Shown: in pieces, positions 45,636 to 56,920 of the stretch
Position numbering within the stretch: the stretch's first letter is position 1
Layout of the letters: every line of letters begins with the position of its first letter
Assembly (NCBI GenBank): GCA_028274465.1
Contig: CM051457.1
Span: 47,834,362 to 47,898,361, forward strand
From: Plantago ovata
Lineage: Eukaryota; Streptophyta; Magnoliopsida; Lamiales; Plantaginaceae
Direction: 5' to 3'
DNA length: 64,000 bases
Program-made: the position numbers and the translations under genes
The notes under the pieces: model-generated
Seen by the model: the letters and a program-made list of their open reading frames with translations, nothing else
Databases searched by the model: none
What the model was told of the DNA's origin: nothing

Positions 45636-46816
45636 CTGCACAATAAAGAGCAAACAAGTTAATTATCCAATATTGGATGTCCATTAACATGTTCAAGAAT
45701 GCGTCCAGTGGAAACCCAAGTCTTAAGTTTTTCAACTTTGACTTGTTTTCTACTTGCTGAGGAACTAGGAGGTTTTGAGCCGAAAGACTTTTGATTCGTG
45801 CTGATCAAATCCACTTTCTGATGTGGTGTCTTGCTCGGTTGACCTTTTTGCTGAACATAGTTTTCAGTAAGTTCTTTTCTAGCAAGGTTCCTTCTAGCCC
45901 TAGCGTTTTGAGTCTTGTCAGAACTCTTAGGCTTGGTTTTGTTCATCTCTTTGAGGTATCTTTGCTGACTTTGCTTATACTCATGAAAAAGTTGACTTTG
46001 CTTGGTTTTGAAACCGAGTCCACTTTTCGGAGAATGTTGAGTTTTTGTCTCAGCAACCTTACTTGATTCAGGTTTCTCAGCAAAGGTCTTCTCATTACTT
46101 TTAGTAATCTTGCCTTTTGACTTAAAAATTGCTTTTCAGCAACTTGTTTGGCGGAATGCTTTACAACATCCTTTTTCTTTACAGTTTGCTTTTCAGCAAC
46201 CTGTTTTCCTTTTAAAGTCTTGTTACTTTGAATAGCAACAGCGGGCTTTACGGTCGTAGGTACTTGATTGCATTTTTCAGCAACCTTAGATTGACCAATC
46301 TGATAGAGTTCTGGTTGAGCACTATCAGTTGCACGTGCAAAGCTAATTGGTGATTTGTCTTTACTCAAGATTACTACGTCATGACCTTCATACGTTGCAC
46401 CTAAACCTTCTTTCTGAAATGGATCTCTCATATAAGAGTTTAGTTCAGTCAGTGTATTACTTGCATCAGCATAAGATTTGAAATTGATTTTCATCTTTTT
46501 CATTTCTTGTATTTCAGCAAGTAACTTTAGAATTGAGGACAAATATTCTTCCAATTCTATTGCCATCTGAGAATTCTTCTCTGTAGCTTCAGCAATCAAC
46601 TTCTTGAGATGCAATATTTCAGCATCTTTCTTCTCTGTGTCTTTCCTTCAGCAATACATACTTTTCAGTAGTCTGCTTGGTCAGAGTTTCAGCATTTTGT
46701 AGTTTCTCTTGCTGTTTGCTTAGAATTTTCTCAAATCTTTCGATTTCTCCAAGAATTTTGTCAAGGTCAATCTCATCTTCACTTTCTGAGTCATAGTCAA
46801 AGGCAGGACTGTTTAC
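45636..46816 (-). other. Intron-like segment between gag and pol of B
   Basis: On the minus strand it starts GTAAACAG and ends TTTGCTCTTTATTGTGCAG, a good plant acceptor. Read unspliced it extends Gag with a coiled coil and a Lys/Gln-rich tail, ending GHPILDN and a TAA about 25 nt before the acceptor AG. Unspliced RNA cannot give Gag-Pol in one frame because pol lies in another frame behind that stop. Frameshifts near 46620 and 45945-46140 are decay in this copy. Confidence 0.8.
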
Positions 46817-48079
46817 CTGACCGGCCATGAGGCATAATACGTAGTTTGACACATCTGGATAAGCTTCCATAGCTATTCCACAAACTTCTTTGGCAATCTC
46901 TACATCAAGACTGGCTTCTTCATCTTCAGTGTCTGAGCTTTCTTCCTCACTATCTTCGGAGCTAGTATCAATGCACAACGCATCGATTTTTGCTTGAAGC
47001 TTCTTCTTTTCTTCAGCAATAAAAGCTCTTTTGAACTTCTTCTTCTTTTCAGCAGATTTACCTTTCAGCAAAGGACAATTTGCTTTGAAGTGTCCAGGAT
47101 TTTTGCCGTAAAAGCAGAGATCATTTCCAACTGCTGGCTCTTCAGAGGAATTTGCTTGCTGAGCCAGCTTGTTCACCGAGCTAGCCTCATTCTTGTATTT
47201 ATGGTAGTTGTTACCAAGATGCTTTTTCAGCTTCTCTTTTGCTTTTCGTCTTTCAAGTTCCTTACTGATGAATTTCTTCATGTTTTTAACAACTAAAGCA
47301 TTTTCATCAGCAGGCTCTTTATCATTCTTCTTTTCAGAAGATGACGGCTTTGCAGCAAGAACAATGTTTTGCGATTTTTCAGCAAACACATTTTCTCTTT
47401 ACTTTGTCTCGTAGTTGACAGTAGAAAGATGAGAGAACAACTCTGTAGGTGTGATGTTTGGCATTCCTTGATTGTAGTAGAAATTCTGAGTGTGGATCCA
47501 TTCTTGGTTCAGACTTCTGATAATGGTTTTCACCTTCTCAGAATCTGAGTAAAAATTTCCAACTCCCAAGGCAACCATCTCACTAACTAGAGTTGTGAAT
47601 CTGAAGTCCAAGTCTTCCAGTGACTCATTTGTACCTTGTTTAAAGTTCTGGAACTTTAACTTCAGCACTTCGAGTTTGTTTTCCTTGGTTTTGTCAAATC
47701 CAGCACAAAGATCTTGAACCAATTTCCAAGCTTCCTTAGCAGTTTTGGCAACCCACAGTTTGCACTGTATAGTATCCGAAGTTGATCGAACGATGATGTT
47801 TCTTGCTTGGCCATCAAGACGGAATCTTTTGGCTTCGTCGGAAGTCCATTCCTCTCTTGGTTTTGGAACGACAGTATCAACTGGTTCACCTAAGATCGTT
47901 TCCTTTCCAGCTTCTGTGGTTTTATGAGGAAAACTTCTCTCAATCTTAGTGATCTTGATAGGTCCATCATTAATGACAGTAACCATCTCATCACTAATGG
48001 CCTCAAGATGTAGAATCATGTTGTTTCGTCATTTTTCATAGTTTTCCAGCTTCAGCAAGGGAGCGTCTCCTAAAGACAT
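46817..48079 (-). pseudogene. gag of element B
   Basis: The ATG (MSLGDAP) is followed by a TGA for Trp at codon 17 (48029-48031) and a TAA for Gln near 47400. The zinc knuckle is damaged: CFYGKNPGHFKANC has Gly for the second Cys. The acidic tail ends at LMAGQ at the donor-like GTAAAC. Confidence 0.9.
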
Positions 48080-48177
48080 CCTGTCAGCAAAAGACTACCG
48101 AAATGATCAAGTGAGAGTGATTTACGGAAAGCACCTAAGGGGATCTAGGTTCAGTGCTGAAGGTTAAAGAACCTCCA

Positions 48178-48189
48178 GCTCTGATACCA
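48178..48189 (-). other. Primer binding site of element B
   Basis: Minus-strand TGGTATCAGAGC two bases inside the LTR, for initiator tRNA-Met. Confidence 0.92.
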
Positions 48190-48264
48190 CTTGTTGGTCC
48201 GTTTAAACAACAAGAAAAGACTAGAGGGGGGGGGTGAATAGTCTTTTCAAACTTTCGTCGTTTA

Positions 48265-49090
48265 AAAGCATTCTCAGCAAGGGCTTATTACTTTTAAGTA
48301 ATGAGTTTGCTGATACTTAACTTTCTCAGCAAGTACTAGTTACTTTTCAGTAACGAGTTTTACTGATGCTTGAATTCAGAGAGCGGAAGTCTTTGTACAT
48401 TAAGTGCTTTATCAGTAAGTGATAGTTTCAGCAAGTCAGCAGAGTGATAGTGTACAGATAGATATGCTTTGCTGGAAACTAAATGCAGTAAAGTAAATCA
48501 CACAAACACTTTTACAGTGGTATCCGAGAGTGGCGTAATCTCTCAAGTAATCCACTTTGTCCTTTCTAGGACTGAATTCGCTAAGCTAAGCTTGAGGTTC
48601 CTTACAACACGTATCTATAATGATTCTTCAAAAACCAAAGCACACTTGCTTCGTTTCCAACCTAAGTAGAGAACTTCAAAAACTTTCTCAGCAAGTGCTT
48701 ATTACTTTTCAGTAATGAGTTTGCTGATACTTAACTTTCTCAGCAAGTACTAGTTACTTTTCAGTAACGAGTTTTACTGGTACTTTAAAAACAGTGTGCG
48801 GAAGTCTTCATACAATAAGTGCTTTTCAGAGAGTGCTAGTTTCAGCAAGTGAGCAGAGTGGCAGTGTACAGTAAGTAAAGCATGCTGAAAACTAAATGCG
48901 GTAAAGTAAATCACACAAACACTTTTACAGTGGTATCTGAGAGTGGCGTAATCTCTCAAGTAATCCACTTTGTCCTTTCTAGGACTGAATCCACTAAGCT
49001 AAGCTTGAGGTTCCTTACAACACGTATCTATAATGATTCTTCAAAAACCAAAGCACACTTGCTTCGTTTTCAACCTAACTAGAGAACTGT
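48265..49090 (-). repeat. 413-bp tandem duplication in the LTR of B
   Basis: Two copies, about 48265-48677 and 48678-49090, with the same order of motifs (CTCAGCAAG, GTAATGAGTTTGCTGA, the ATCCACTTTGTCCTTTC block). They differ at scattered positions, so the duplication is not recent relative to B. Confidence 0.85.
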
Positions 49091-49508
49091 AACCTTGTTC
49101 TCCACCAAACTTGAGAAAACTTATAATCAACAACACTATTCTTGATTAAGTTCCCCCGGAATTTCACGCCTGAAAGGGTGTTTTTTTCGGTTAGAGAGGT
49201 TTGGGATGAGATAACTTGATTATAACTTATTCATCTACAACAAGTAATCTAAGAAACAAAACTTTGAATACTTTGCAGTAAACAAGTTTGATTATTTCTG
49301 GTGTCAAGACTTGTTCTTGTTCGGAAGAAAGAACACTTAACTAATTTCTTAGCCGTGAATGTTCTACTTTTTCACAAGTAGCTTTTTCAAGCTTTAAGTC
49401 TTGGAACGGATCAATGGCATTGAAGAGTATAGTAGGGTTTGAGTGTTTAAGCACAAGTGAGAGTTTGATCACGTTGTTGACACACTTCAACTCTTTGCCG
49501 GATGACCT

Positions 49509-49517
49509 CTATTTATA
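49509..49517 (-). promoter_or_regulatory. TATA box in the LTR of B
   Basis: TATAAATAG on the minus strand, at the conserved position before AGGTCATCCGGC. Confidence 0.75.
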
Positions 49518-50098
49518 GTGAATCAGGGGAGCCGTTCCTTAAGATGTCACTATCTTCCTTTTGTACTTTCAGCAGCGTCCTTTATTAGTCTTCTAGTTTA
49601 TATGTTCTTCGCGTGCTTACTTTGCATTTAATGTTCATTTGAATGAAATTCAAATATGAACGTTGGAGCGCAAATGCAATTACTTTCAGCAAGGAGGTCA
49701 CATATGTATTTCAGCAAACGGTCAGTCTCAGTTTCAGCAAGCACAACCTACTATGTCATATAGATTTTCACTTATGCGAGCTGTTGCTGAAAATCTCACT
49801 TTCTGAGCAACATGTGCCTTTGTAGATAACTTTCTCAGAATTCTTCTTAAGTCTTCAGTCTTCGAATGTTCAAGTTTCTGAGCGGTTCTAGTGCTTCAAT
49901 AGTTCATTTGTAAAAACAAAGTACATCATCAGCAAACTAAAGCACCTAACTAGTACCTACACTAAGTCTTCAGCAAACGTTCCTCTTTTACAATGTCCTT
50001 AAAATTCTAAATTCCTATGGACCTTAAGAGTACTAGTTACTGGACTTTCCTTAATTTAGCATGGTTAATTGCTAATCAAAATTACAAGTTTCCTAACA

Positions 50099-50251
50099 CT
50101 CTGGTACAAACTCCGGCGGCCAACAAAGTGAAAATCGTTCTGTCAAACGACAGAATTTCCCAGAGCCCTATGCCTTCTGCATTTCTAAACACTGAAAAGT
50201 GTGAACAGATGATGCAATGGGGAGGTTTCTCCACGGAGAAGTATATCAGAT
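50099..50251 (+). pseudogene. ORF2 of element F, fragment 1
   Basis: The plus strand encodes a diverged version of the ORF2 N terminus (VKIVLSNDRISQSPMPSAF, EKCEQMMQWGGFSTEKYIR). The left end is cut by element B and the right end by the foldback element. It is in the opposite orientation to B. Confidence 0.85.
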
Positions 50252-51316
50252 CAAGCGGGATTTTCTATATCAGTTCCTATGCCAACTTCTATGCCAGCAT
50301 TATGAATGTGACATGTGCCAACAAATTACCTAGACCATCACACCATATAACCCCTCTTTTTATTTCCTTCATGTTTTTACCTTATGCTATTTGTTTTCTT
50401 TCTTTTTTTTTCCGATAATTTTAGAGAAAAGTTTTCCACATGGTAAAAATTTTGGTGGGTCCATTTTATTTTTTTTATTGCAAATATAATTAAACAACGA
50501 AATAAGATGTTACTTTTCGGTTCCAATTTTGGATTAACACTCTATTTTGTTAATTCCTTTTACAAATAATATAAACACAAAATAACTTTAAATTCTACAC
50601 AAAAAAAAGTTAAAAATTTTATGTTATGAAGACATAATATTTATACTTATCAAATAATAACTTTTTTTTAATTATTTTTCTGATATGATTTGAAATTAAT
50701 TTAAGATCAAATGAATTTTTAATTAACAAGGTTAACAAAATATGGTGGAATGAAGTATAATAATAGCAGATTATTTTGTACTATTACATATGCTATTATA
50801 TGCTATTATTATACATCATTCCACCATATTTTGTTAACCTTGTTAATTAAAAATTCATTTGATCTTAAATTAATTTCAAATTATATCAGAAAAATAATTA
50901 AAAAAAAGTTATTATTTGATAAGTATAAATATTATGTCTTCATAACATAAAATTTTTAATTTGTTTGGGGTAGAATTTAAAGTTATTTTGTGTTTATATT
51001 ATTTGTAAAAGGAATTAACAAAATAGAGTGTTAATCCAAAATTGGAACCGAAAAGTAACATCTTATTTCGTTGTTTAATTATATTTGCAATAAAAAAAAT
51101 AAAATGGACCCACCAAAATTTTTACCATGTGGAAAACTTTTCTCTAAAATTATCGGAAAAAAAAAGAAAGAAAACAAATAGCATAAGGTAAAAACATGAA
51201 GGAAATAAAAAGAGGGGTTATATGGTGTGATGGTCTAGGTAATTTGTTGGCACATGTCACATTCATAATGCTGGCATAGAAGTTGGCATAGCAACTGATA
51301 TAGAAAATCCCGCCTG
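50252..51316. mobile_element. Foldback Mutator-like element, 1,065 bp, almost entirely inverted repeat
   Basis: The two halves are near-perfect inverted copies of about 520 bp with a short centre near 50783. The ends read CAAGCGGGATTTTCTATATC and, inverted, CAGGCGGGATTTTCTATATC. ATATCAGAT is duplicated at 50243-50251 and 51317-51325 (9 bp, Mutator-like). No coding capacity. A transcript would form a long hairpin able to feed small-RNA production. Confidence 0.88.
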
Positions 51317-51325
51317 ATATCAGAT

Positions 51326-52050
51326 ATTTCTATGAAGAAGAATTGGCTGTTGAAAATCTTGAAGCCTTGACTTACATAAACCAACAAGGTTTGCTCCACT
51401 TCATCACAGCTCATCCCAAAAAGGTGAGTGTTGTAGACACGTTGGAGTTTTACAACAACGATGAGATCCAGTCAGTGACAGATGAACAAGGAATCACTGA
51501 AAAAGTGATTTCTACAACTATTCAAGGAAAAAAAATCGTCTTGAAATGTACTGATTTAGCAACCATCTTTCAGATTCCAACCACTGGAACTAAATATGAT
51601 ATTACTGCAGCAGAGGATGAGATTAAAACCTTTTATAGTGATGTTCGAAATAACAAGATGAAGAAGAATGAAATTGCCCCTGTAAATTGGGACAAATCTA
51701 CAATGAGAAAGCATATCTCTTACTCTCTAGGACTAGTTGCCTTGTTGATCATCAAAGTCCTAGACTCTCAAGTTGGAGGAATACACCAAGTAGGCCTGAA
51801 AAGATGGCCTTTGCTGAAACATATCCATGAAAATGGATCTGACATAAATTGGGAAAAATACCTCTTTAGCAGAATTGTTGAATGTATTGTAAAGTTCAAA
51901 GTCAAGGTGGAAGACAACACTGTCTCACCTATGTACCCAGTTATGTATGGCTTAAAGATCTGCTACATCTTGGAACATTTCAAGATTACGCTCAGAAACT
52001 CACTGCCTATAAATAAGTCAGTTTGTAATGTGGGTAGATCTTTCTACAAT
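51326..52050 (+). pseudogene. ORF2 of element F, fragment 2
   Basis: The frame resumes with YFYEEELAVENLEAL and runs open through FQIPTTGTK, SLGLVALLIIKVLDSQVGGI and KICYILEHFKIT to VGRSFYN, where the solo LTR is inserted. It is diverged from A and D, so F is a different, older subfamily. Confidence 0.88.
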
Positions 52051-54579
52051 TGTAACGGTACCTGTTTTGAAAACAAAATATTTTCTTGAAACAGAAAATT
52101 CGAAAATACTTTAATAACAACGGTCGGCAATAAATGCCCAAAATAATCTTTGACGCTAACGATAACAAATAATATTCAATGACAACTCAAGTTCGAAAAG
52201 ACAACGAATGAAGACAATAAAAGTGTATCTTCTTATTTTGAAAAGAAACCCGTGACACCCCAGACCCTTCTCTCAGTCGCTGGCTTCCTAGTCACGCACA
52301 TCCTCAGCAGCATCTGGAAGGAAGGAATTTTGGAAAAACAAAAGAGTGTGAGATAAAGGATCTCAGTGAGGTTCTAAGTTAAACAGAAAGTAATCGGTTT
52401 TAAAAACAAAGTCTTTTCAGAAAAACGAGCAAACAGAACATAACACATAAAACAGATTAGCAGAACAGAAACGTTGTAGACCGTTGGTGCAGCCCGCCTT
52501 ATTGCTCCTACTCCCAGAATGCCCTTATAACTCCCTCCAGAGGATGCATAACTCCGGACAGAAACAGAAACCCCCGTGTACTTTGGGGAAACAGATCCTA
52601 CGACCCTAATAGACCTCAGCGACTTCTGCCTCGCGCCTAAAAGGGAATAGACTAGGCCACGATCAAGCAAACCCGATAGTCCTCTACTACCCAAGCCTAC
52701 CTAACCATAACCTAATCGACCGGTCACACAGAAACAGAACAGATACAGAGTAACAGATACAGACAATTAACACTGAGAGGTGTTCCTGCAGAAAGGTCAG
52801 TACAGAGCAGAGTAGCAATAACAGAAATGCAAAAAAAGTCATACTTAGGACTTATACTTTTACGGGGAAGCATACAATATACAGTATACAGTAATAGGTA
52901 CAAACAATCACGTAGCCTTCCAGTTTTTCGCAAATAATAGGTTTAGGGTGAACACTCACCTTAGCTTGCGAGCAAACGACCTTCAACAAGGAACGAGCTT
53001 ACGGGTTTACGGACAACGGAGAACCTAACAAGAAAGTACTAAACACAATTTAGAAGTCAACGGACGGAAGGAAAAAGGTTGAAAAAGGAATGGTAAAGTC
53101 GGGATTCGAACTCGGGACCTCTAAGTTAGTCAAGCAAGGACCTAACAACTAGGCTAGCAAGTCAAGTCAATACTAACTTACAAAAACAGAAACTAAGTTT
53201 AAAACATTTTCAGAAACTTCTTCGATTTTCAGATTCTGGAAATTACCAAAATACCCTCCGGTGGTAAATTGCAAGAAAACCCTTTTCGAAAACAGATAGT
53301 ACACACGAACCAGTATTTCCCAGACATCAAACAGTCTTCTCAAAGCAAAAAGGTTTATGATACAAGCCTACTGTCAGTCAACTATGGTCAAAAGTAAAAC
53401 TGCAAAAGGTCCTTTAGGTTTTAAAGTTTCCCAAATCAGTCCACAAAGAATCCAAAAGTCCTTTCGAGGTCAAACAGGAAATCAAGTCAATATACGAGGT
53501 CAATACTTTTACAAGTCCAGCAAACAGTAACTAAACTAACAACCTAAGTCCCGGTTCTCGGTTCGAAATAAATTACAATGTCAGATCGATCAGGGGTAAA
53601 ATTGTCCAAGGGTAAAACTGTCCAAATCAGAATACGAGAATATGAGATTCAAATCAAGAGCAACAGTAAAGGAACGAGATTCACCTTCGAATCGAAATAA
53701 AAGGTTGAACAAATCTGCAATCGAATAAATCGAAAAGAAAAGAGAATTAAAACAAGATTCGAATCGAATCGAAAACAAAACCGAACCCGAACAGAAAGGT
53801 TGAACCAACTTACCGACCGAACCGGAACAAACGGATCGGACGAACCGAAACGGCGGCGAGTGGATCAGAACGGCGGCAAAAGGATCGGAACGGCGGCGGC
53901 GCGGCACGCGGTCAAACGGCGCGGCGGCGTGACAGAGAAGCACGGGGACCGAGACACGGACGGAGCAGAACGGAATCGGAACGGAACAGAGCCTGGACGG
54001 AGCTGGGCGGCGCTGGCAGAGCAAGGGAGGTAGCGAACGGCGGCCGAAACGGAGTAGATGCGTTGCTCCGGTTGATGAATACGGGTTTCAATGATGATGA
54101 TGAGGTGATGGCAATGGAGATGATGGTGAGTGCGGCTGATGATGATGGATTAAGGTGAATAATTAGGGAATGATGATGATGATTAATTAGTGGGGAGATT
54201 TGGAGAAGATGACGAGGGAGATGGATGGATTGTTGATGACGGCGGGTGAGAGAGAGGCAGAGATTATTTCTTTTCTTTCTTGTACTGTCGGCTGGGAGAG
54301 AAGAGAATGAGAGAAGAGATTGGGTTAGGGTTGGGGTTGATAAATGGGCCAGCAGATGGCCATGACTTGGGCCACGAAAATGGGCCAGAAGCAAGGGCTA
54401 AACAGATCAGAAAGTCCAACTTGATCCAAACGAAACGAAACGAACTAACTTACGCGAAATTAATTAACTAATTACTGAATAAATAATTTACTCTAATAAT
54501 TAATTAACTAAAATAAATAACTAAATAATAAAATAATAATTAAATAATTAAATAAATAATAAAAAAACGGGGTGTTACA
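52051..54579 (-). repeat. Solo LTR G, Ty3-like, 2,529 bp
   Basis: The insert is flanked by ACAAT (52046-52050 and 54580-54584). Read on the minus strand it starts TGTAACACCCCG and ends CGTTACA, the start being common in chromovirus-type Ty3 LTRs. There is no primer site, gag or pol, so it is best explained as a solo LTR left by recombination. The AT-rich left part and the CG-rich block at 53860-54060 give only spurious frames. Confidence 0.8.
53092..53165 (-). other. tRNA-like sequence in the solo LTR
   Basis: On the minus strand a B box-like GAGTTCGAATCCC (53101-53113) lies about 33 nt after an A box-like TAGCCTAGTTG (53146-53156), with the spacing of a tRNA. I could not make a full cloverleaf by eye, so this is a tRNA-derived or pol III promoter-like stretch, not a tRNA gene. 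Confidence 0.5.
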
Positions 54580-54584
54580 ACAAT

Positions 54585-54814
54585 CAGCACAAGCCCTTAG
54601 ATGATGACAAGAAGAAATCCAAGAAAGCAACTGACTCCAACGTTGCTGATGCTGCTGTACTTACTGACACAAAAGCCCCCAACAAGAAGAATAAGAAAAG
54701 GAAAGTTGATGATGATACTCAGACTGCTGCTTCATCAGCTGATCCTGCCCCAAAGAAATCAAGGACAAAAACCTTCCCAAGGAAGAAGACAACTGCTAGG
54801 AAATCAGTTCCTAT
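54585..54814 (+). pseudogene. ORF2 of element F, fragment 3
   Basis: Basic linker of ORF2 (HKPLDDDKKKSKKATDS, KKNKKRKVDDDTQTAAS, PRKKTTARKSVPI), in frame with fragment 2 if the insert and one duplication are removed. The equivalent of the KKKKRKADDD segment in D. It is cut at 54815 by element H. Confidence 0.82.
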
Positions 54815-56906
54815 TGTAAGAAAATACGGTCAGAGTTACCCCTAGGGTACGCAGCGGAATTTCAAAAAATTTCTTAACATACAGGTTAATTGATTATGTA
54901 TATGCCGTATATATGTAAACACGTCAATTAGAAGACTAACCTTATTTCCAAAACAAGCTTCCAAGTCTTCGTAATAATCCGGTGTATCTTCTCCTTCGTC
55001 GAAGTCGAAGATATATACAATACTTTGATTATCTGCAAGACAATAAAAGTTAGTTTCCAGCTCCTAGAACCTCAACCTTGGTATCCACGGATGAACAACC
55101 TATCAGAAAGAATGCTAGGATATTCTTTGTGTGGCCAAGAAGATGGGGCGGTGATTCCTCTGGCAAGGTGGCGCGCGTGTGTGGCTTATAGAGGAGGGGA
55201 GAGCTTTATATTTTCTCTAAGAAAACTGGGTAGAATAATTCTCTAAGAATTGATTCTTCAACTGTGTGAAAATCTATGTCAAAAGCTCTCTAATAGTCTA
55301 CTATATATAGTAGTCAATAGAAGCCTAAAACATAAGCAATTAGACTTCGTAAAGGAATAAGAATCTAATTTTTATCGCACTAGGAAACCAATATCAAGTC
55401 AATCAAATTAAAACTCAATCAGGAAAATCTAACTTATCCCTTGGACTTCTAATAGAGGAAGGAGTCGAACTCCTTCCCCTATCCCTTCTACGCGCGCGCG
55501 CGCTCTCCCAGCGGTAATAGGTGGGTCCCGATTTTGGGACCCACTTATAGTTCTAAGGCAATTCAAACTCCAAGTAGATTTTGCCAATGTGCATATGTTA
55601 ATTTTAAATTAACATATCCTTTTAAATCAAACCTCTATTATATTTCCAAAATATAATCTTTAATTGTATTTACATCAAATACAATTAATTAGCCAGTTCA
55701 ATTAATAATTCCAAATCATTAATTGAGCCACTATTTATTATAATTAATTCCAAATCAATCATAATCCATCAATCACAATTAATTCCAAATTAATTGCGAT
55801 TCCATCTTCAAGGATATTCGGATAGGCTGAATCACCACATATTGTGACCCATAGAGCCTCATTGTATTAAGCAAGTCCTAGACTAGGCAAAATGGAATTC
55901 CTAGACGGTTCCATTTGCAATATTAATACATGAGGACGTTTGAGAGGTTTCTCAAAGCAAACCCTTTCGTTGCGAAGCCTGTTGTGCTCAAGGCGGCGAT
56001 GGTAACGTCCCTTCATCTGACTTGCTCGAATGTATCTAGGATCGATGAAGTGTCTATCCCAATAATACATCCACGGGCGTCTTCAGTGAGGTGCATGGTG
56101 AATCCAATATCTATTATGACCATCATAATAATATTGATACGCTGGCCAGCGGTTTTACCAATCACAACTATGAACGACTATGAGCAGTGCTCTTCTATGC
56201 TACACGTGAGAGATGAATCATTCAAAGAATCACTTATCATCCCCATTTGTATGTAGCCATAATCCTGGATCGTGTCTTAGGTCAACTGCTTATTCAGAGC
56301 TGACATCGACGGGTCCACCAAGGATATGGGGCAACAAATGTGATGATAAAGTTATGTAAGTCCAAAGGACGACTGGCATCACTTCGACAACTCACCGGTT
56401 CCCATAGACACTTCGGTGTAGAGTATACATCGATGGGAGTGTCTGGTGGGTACTTCCATTGTTCGATAATCCTTCTTCGAACAACTATGCGCAGTTATGG
56501 GAACGTTTCTCGATTGTCCAACAATCCATTCCGTGGCCGTGGGATCGGCTCACACTTGCTCGAACAAGTATAACCTCCACGCATACTAGTCTCATCTGGT
56601 TCATTCAGACCCTACATCCGAGATGAACCTCGACTAGGGAGAGTTTGGGATAGATGATAACTCACATAGCTCCCACTATCTGTGTGATCCGTCATCTATC
56701 CGAGGGGACATGTTTAATATCAATACAGACAGAAATAGAGATATGACATGCTGCATGCCTGGTGTAATATAAATATGAAAGCGATACTCAATAGTAAAAC
56801 GATAAACATATATCATATTACGTTGACCTGTGTAATAGTACATATATGCCCTCTATAAGGGCTCCATCCCTTAATAAGGACTGTCTCTAGGACATATATA
56901 CTATCA
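54815..56906 (-). repeat. 3' LTR of element H
   Basis: 2,092 bp; minus-strand start TGATAGTATATATGTCC, end TATTTTCTTACA. A CG-repeat lies at about 55491-55502 and a TATA-like CTATATATAG at 55301-55310. Downstream of the TATA box it has CGTGGATACCAAGGT, also found in the LTR of C. No supported gene. Confidence 0.9.
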
Positions 56907-56917
56907 ATCTCCCATTT
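56907..56917 (-). other. Polypurine tract of element H
   Basis: Minus strand AAATGGGAGAT directly before the 3' LTR, like that of C. Confidence 0.85.
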
Positions 56918-56920
56918 GGA

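Larger units (their letters stand above)
10976..50098 (-). mobile_element. SIRE-like element B, split by elements A and C
   Basis: B is an older copy of the A/D family on the minus strand. Its 5' LTR, primer site, gag, intron-like segment and first part of pol lie at 44951-50098. The integrase continues at 10976-12216, beyond element C. The rest of pol would lie left of A, outside the window. The CCACC duplication on both sides of C shows that the two halves were once joined. Confidence 0.88.
48192..50098 (-). repeat. 5' LTR of element B, enlarged by a tandem duplication
   Basis: 1,907 bp from TGTTAGGAAAC (minus strand) to CCAACA. The extra length over A and D comes from a duplication of about 413 bp in the part downstream of the TATA box. 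CTCTG after the LTR (50099-50103) is the expected target duplication; its partner is outside the window. Confidence 0.9.

Noticed and set aside
50017-50418. 133-codon frame joining LTR, ORF2 fragment and foldback end
   Set aside because: An accident of three adjoining pieces; only 50099-50251 is real coding relic.
53092-53165. A functional tRNA gene
   Set aside because: Only A and B box-like parts are clear; the acceptor stem does not pair convincingly by eye.
53590-54394. Frames of 140-160 codons in the solo LTR
   Set aside because: They arise from simple GC- and GAT-rich sequence within a terminal repeat; no start context or known domain.
55867-56573. Paired frames present in both LTRs of H (for example 55930-56256 and 63631-63957)
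   Set aside because: Both copies lie in LTRs, overlap on opposite strands and show no domain; treated as chance frames.
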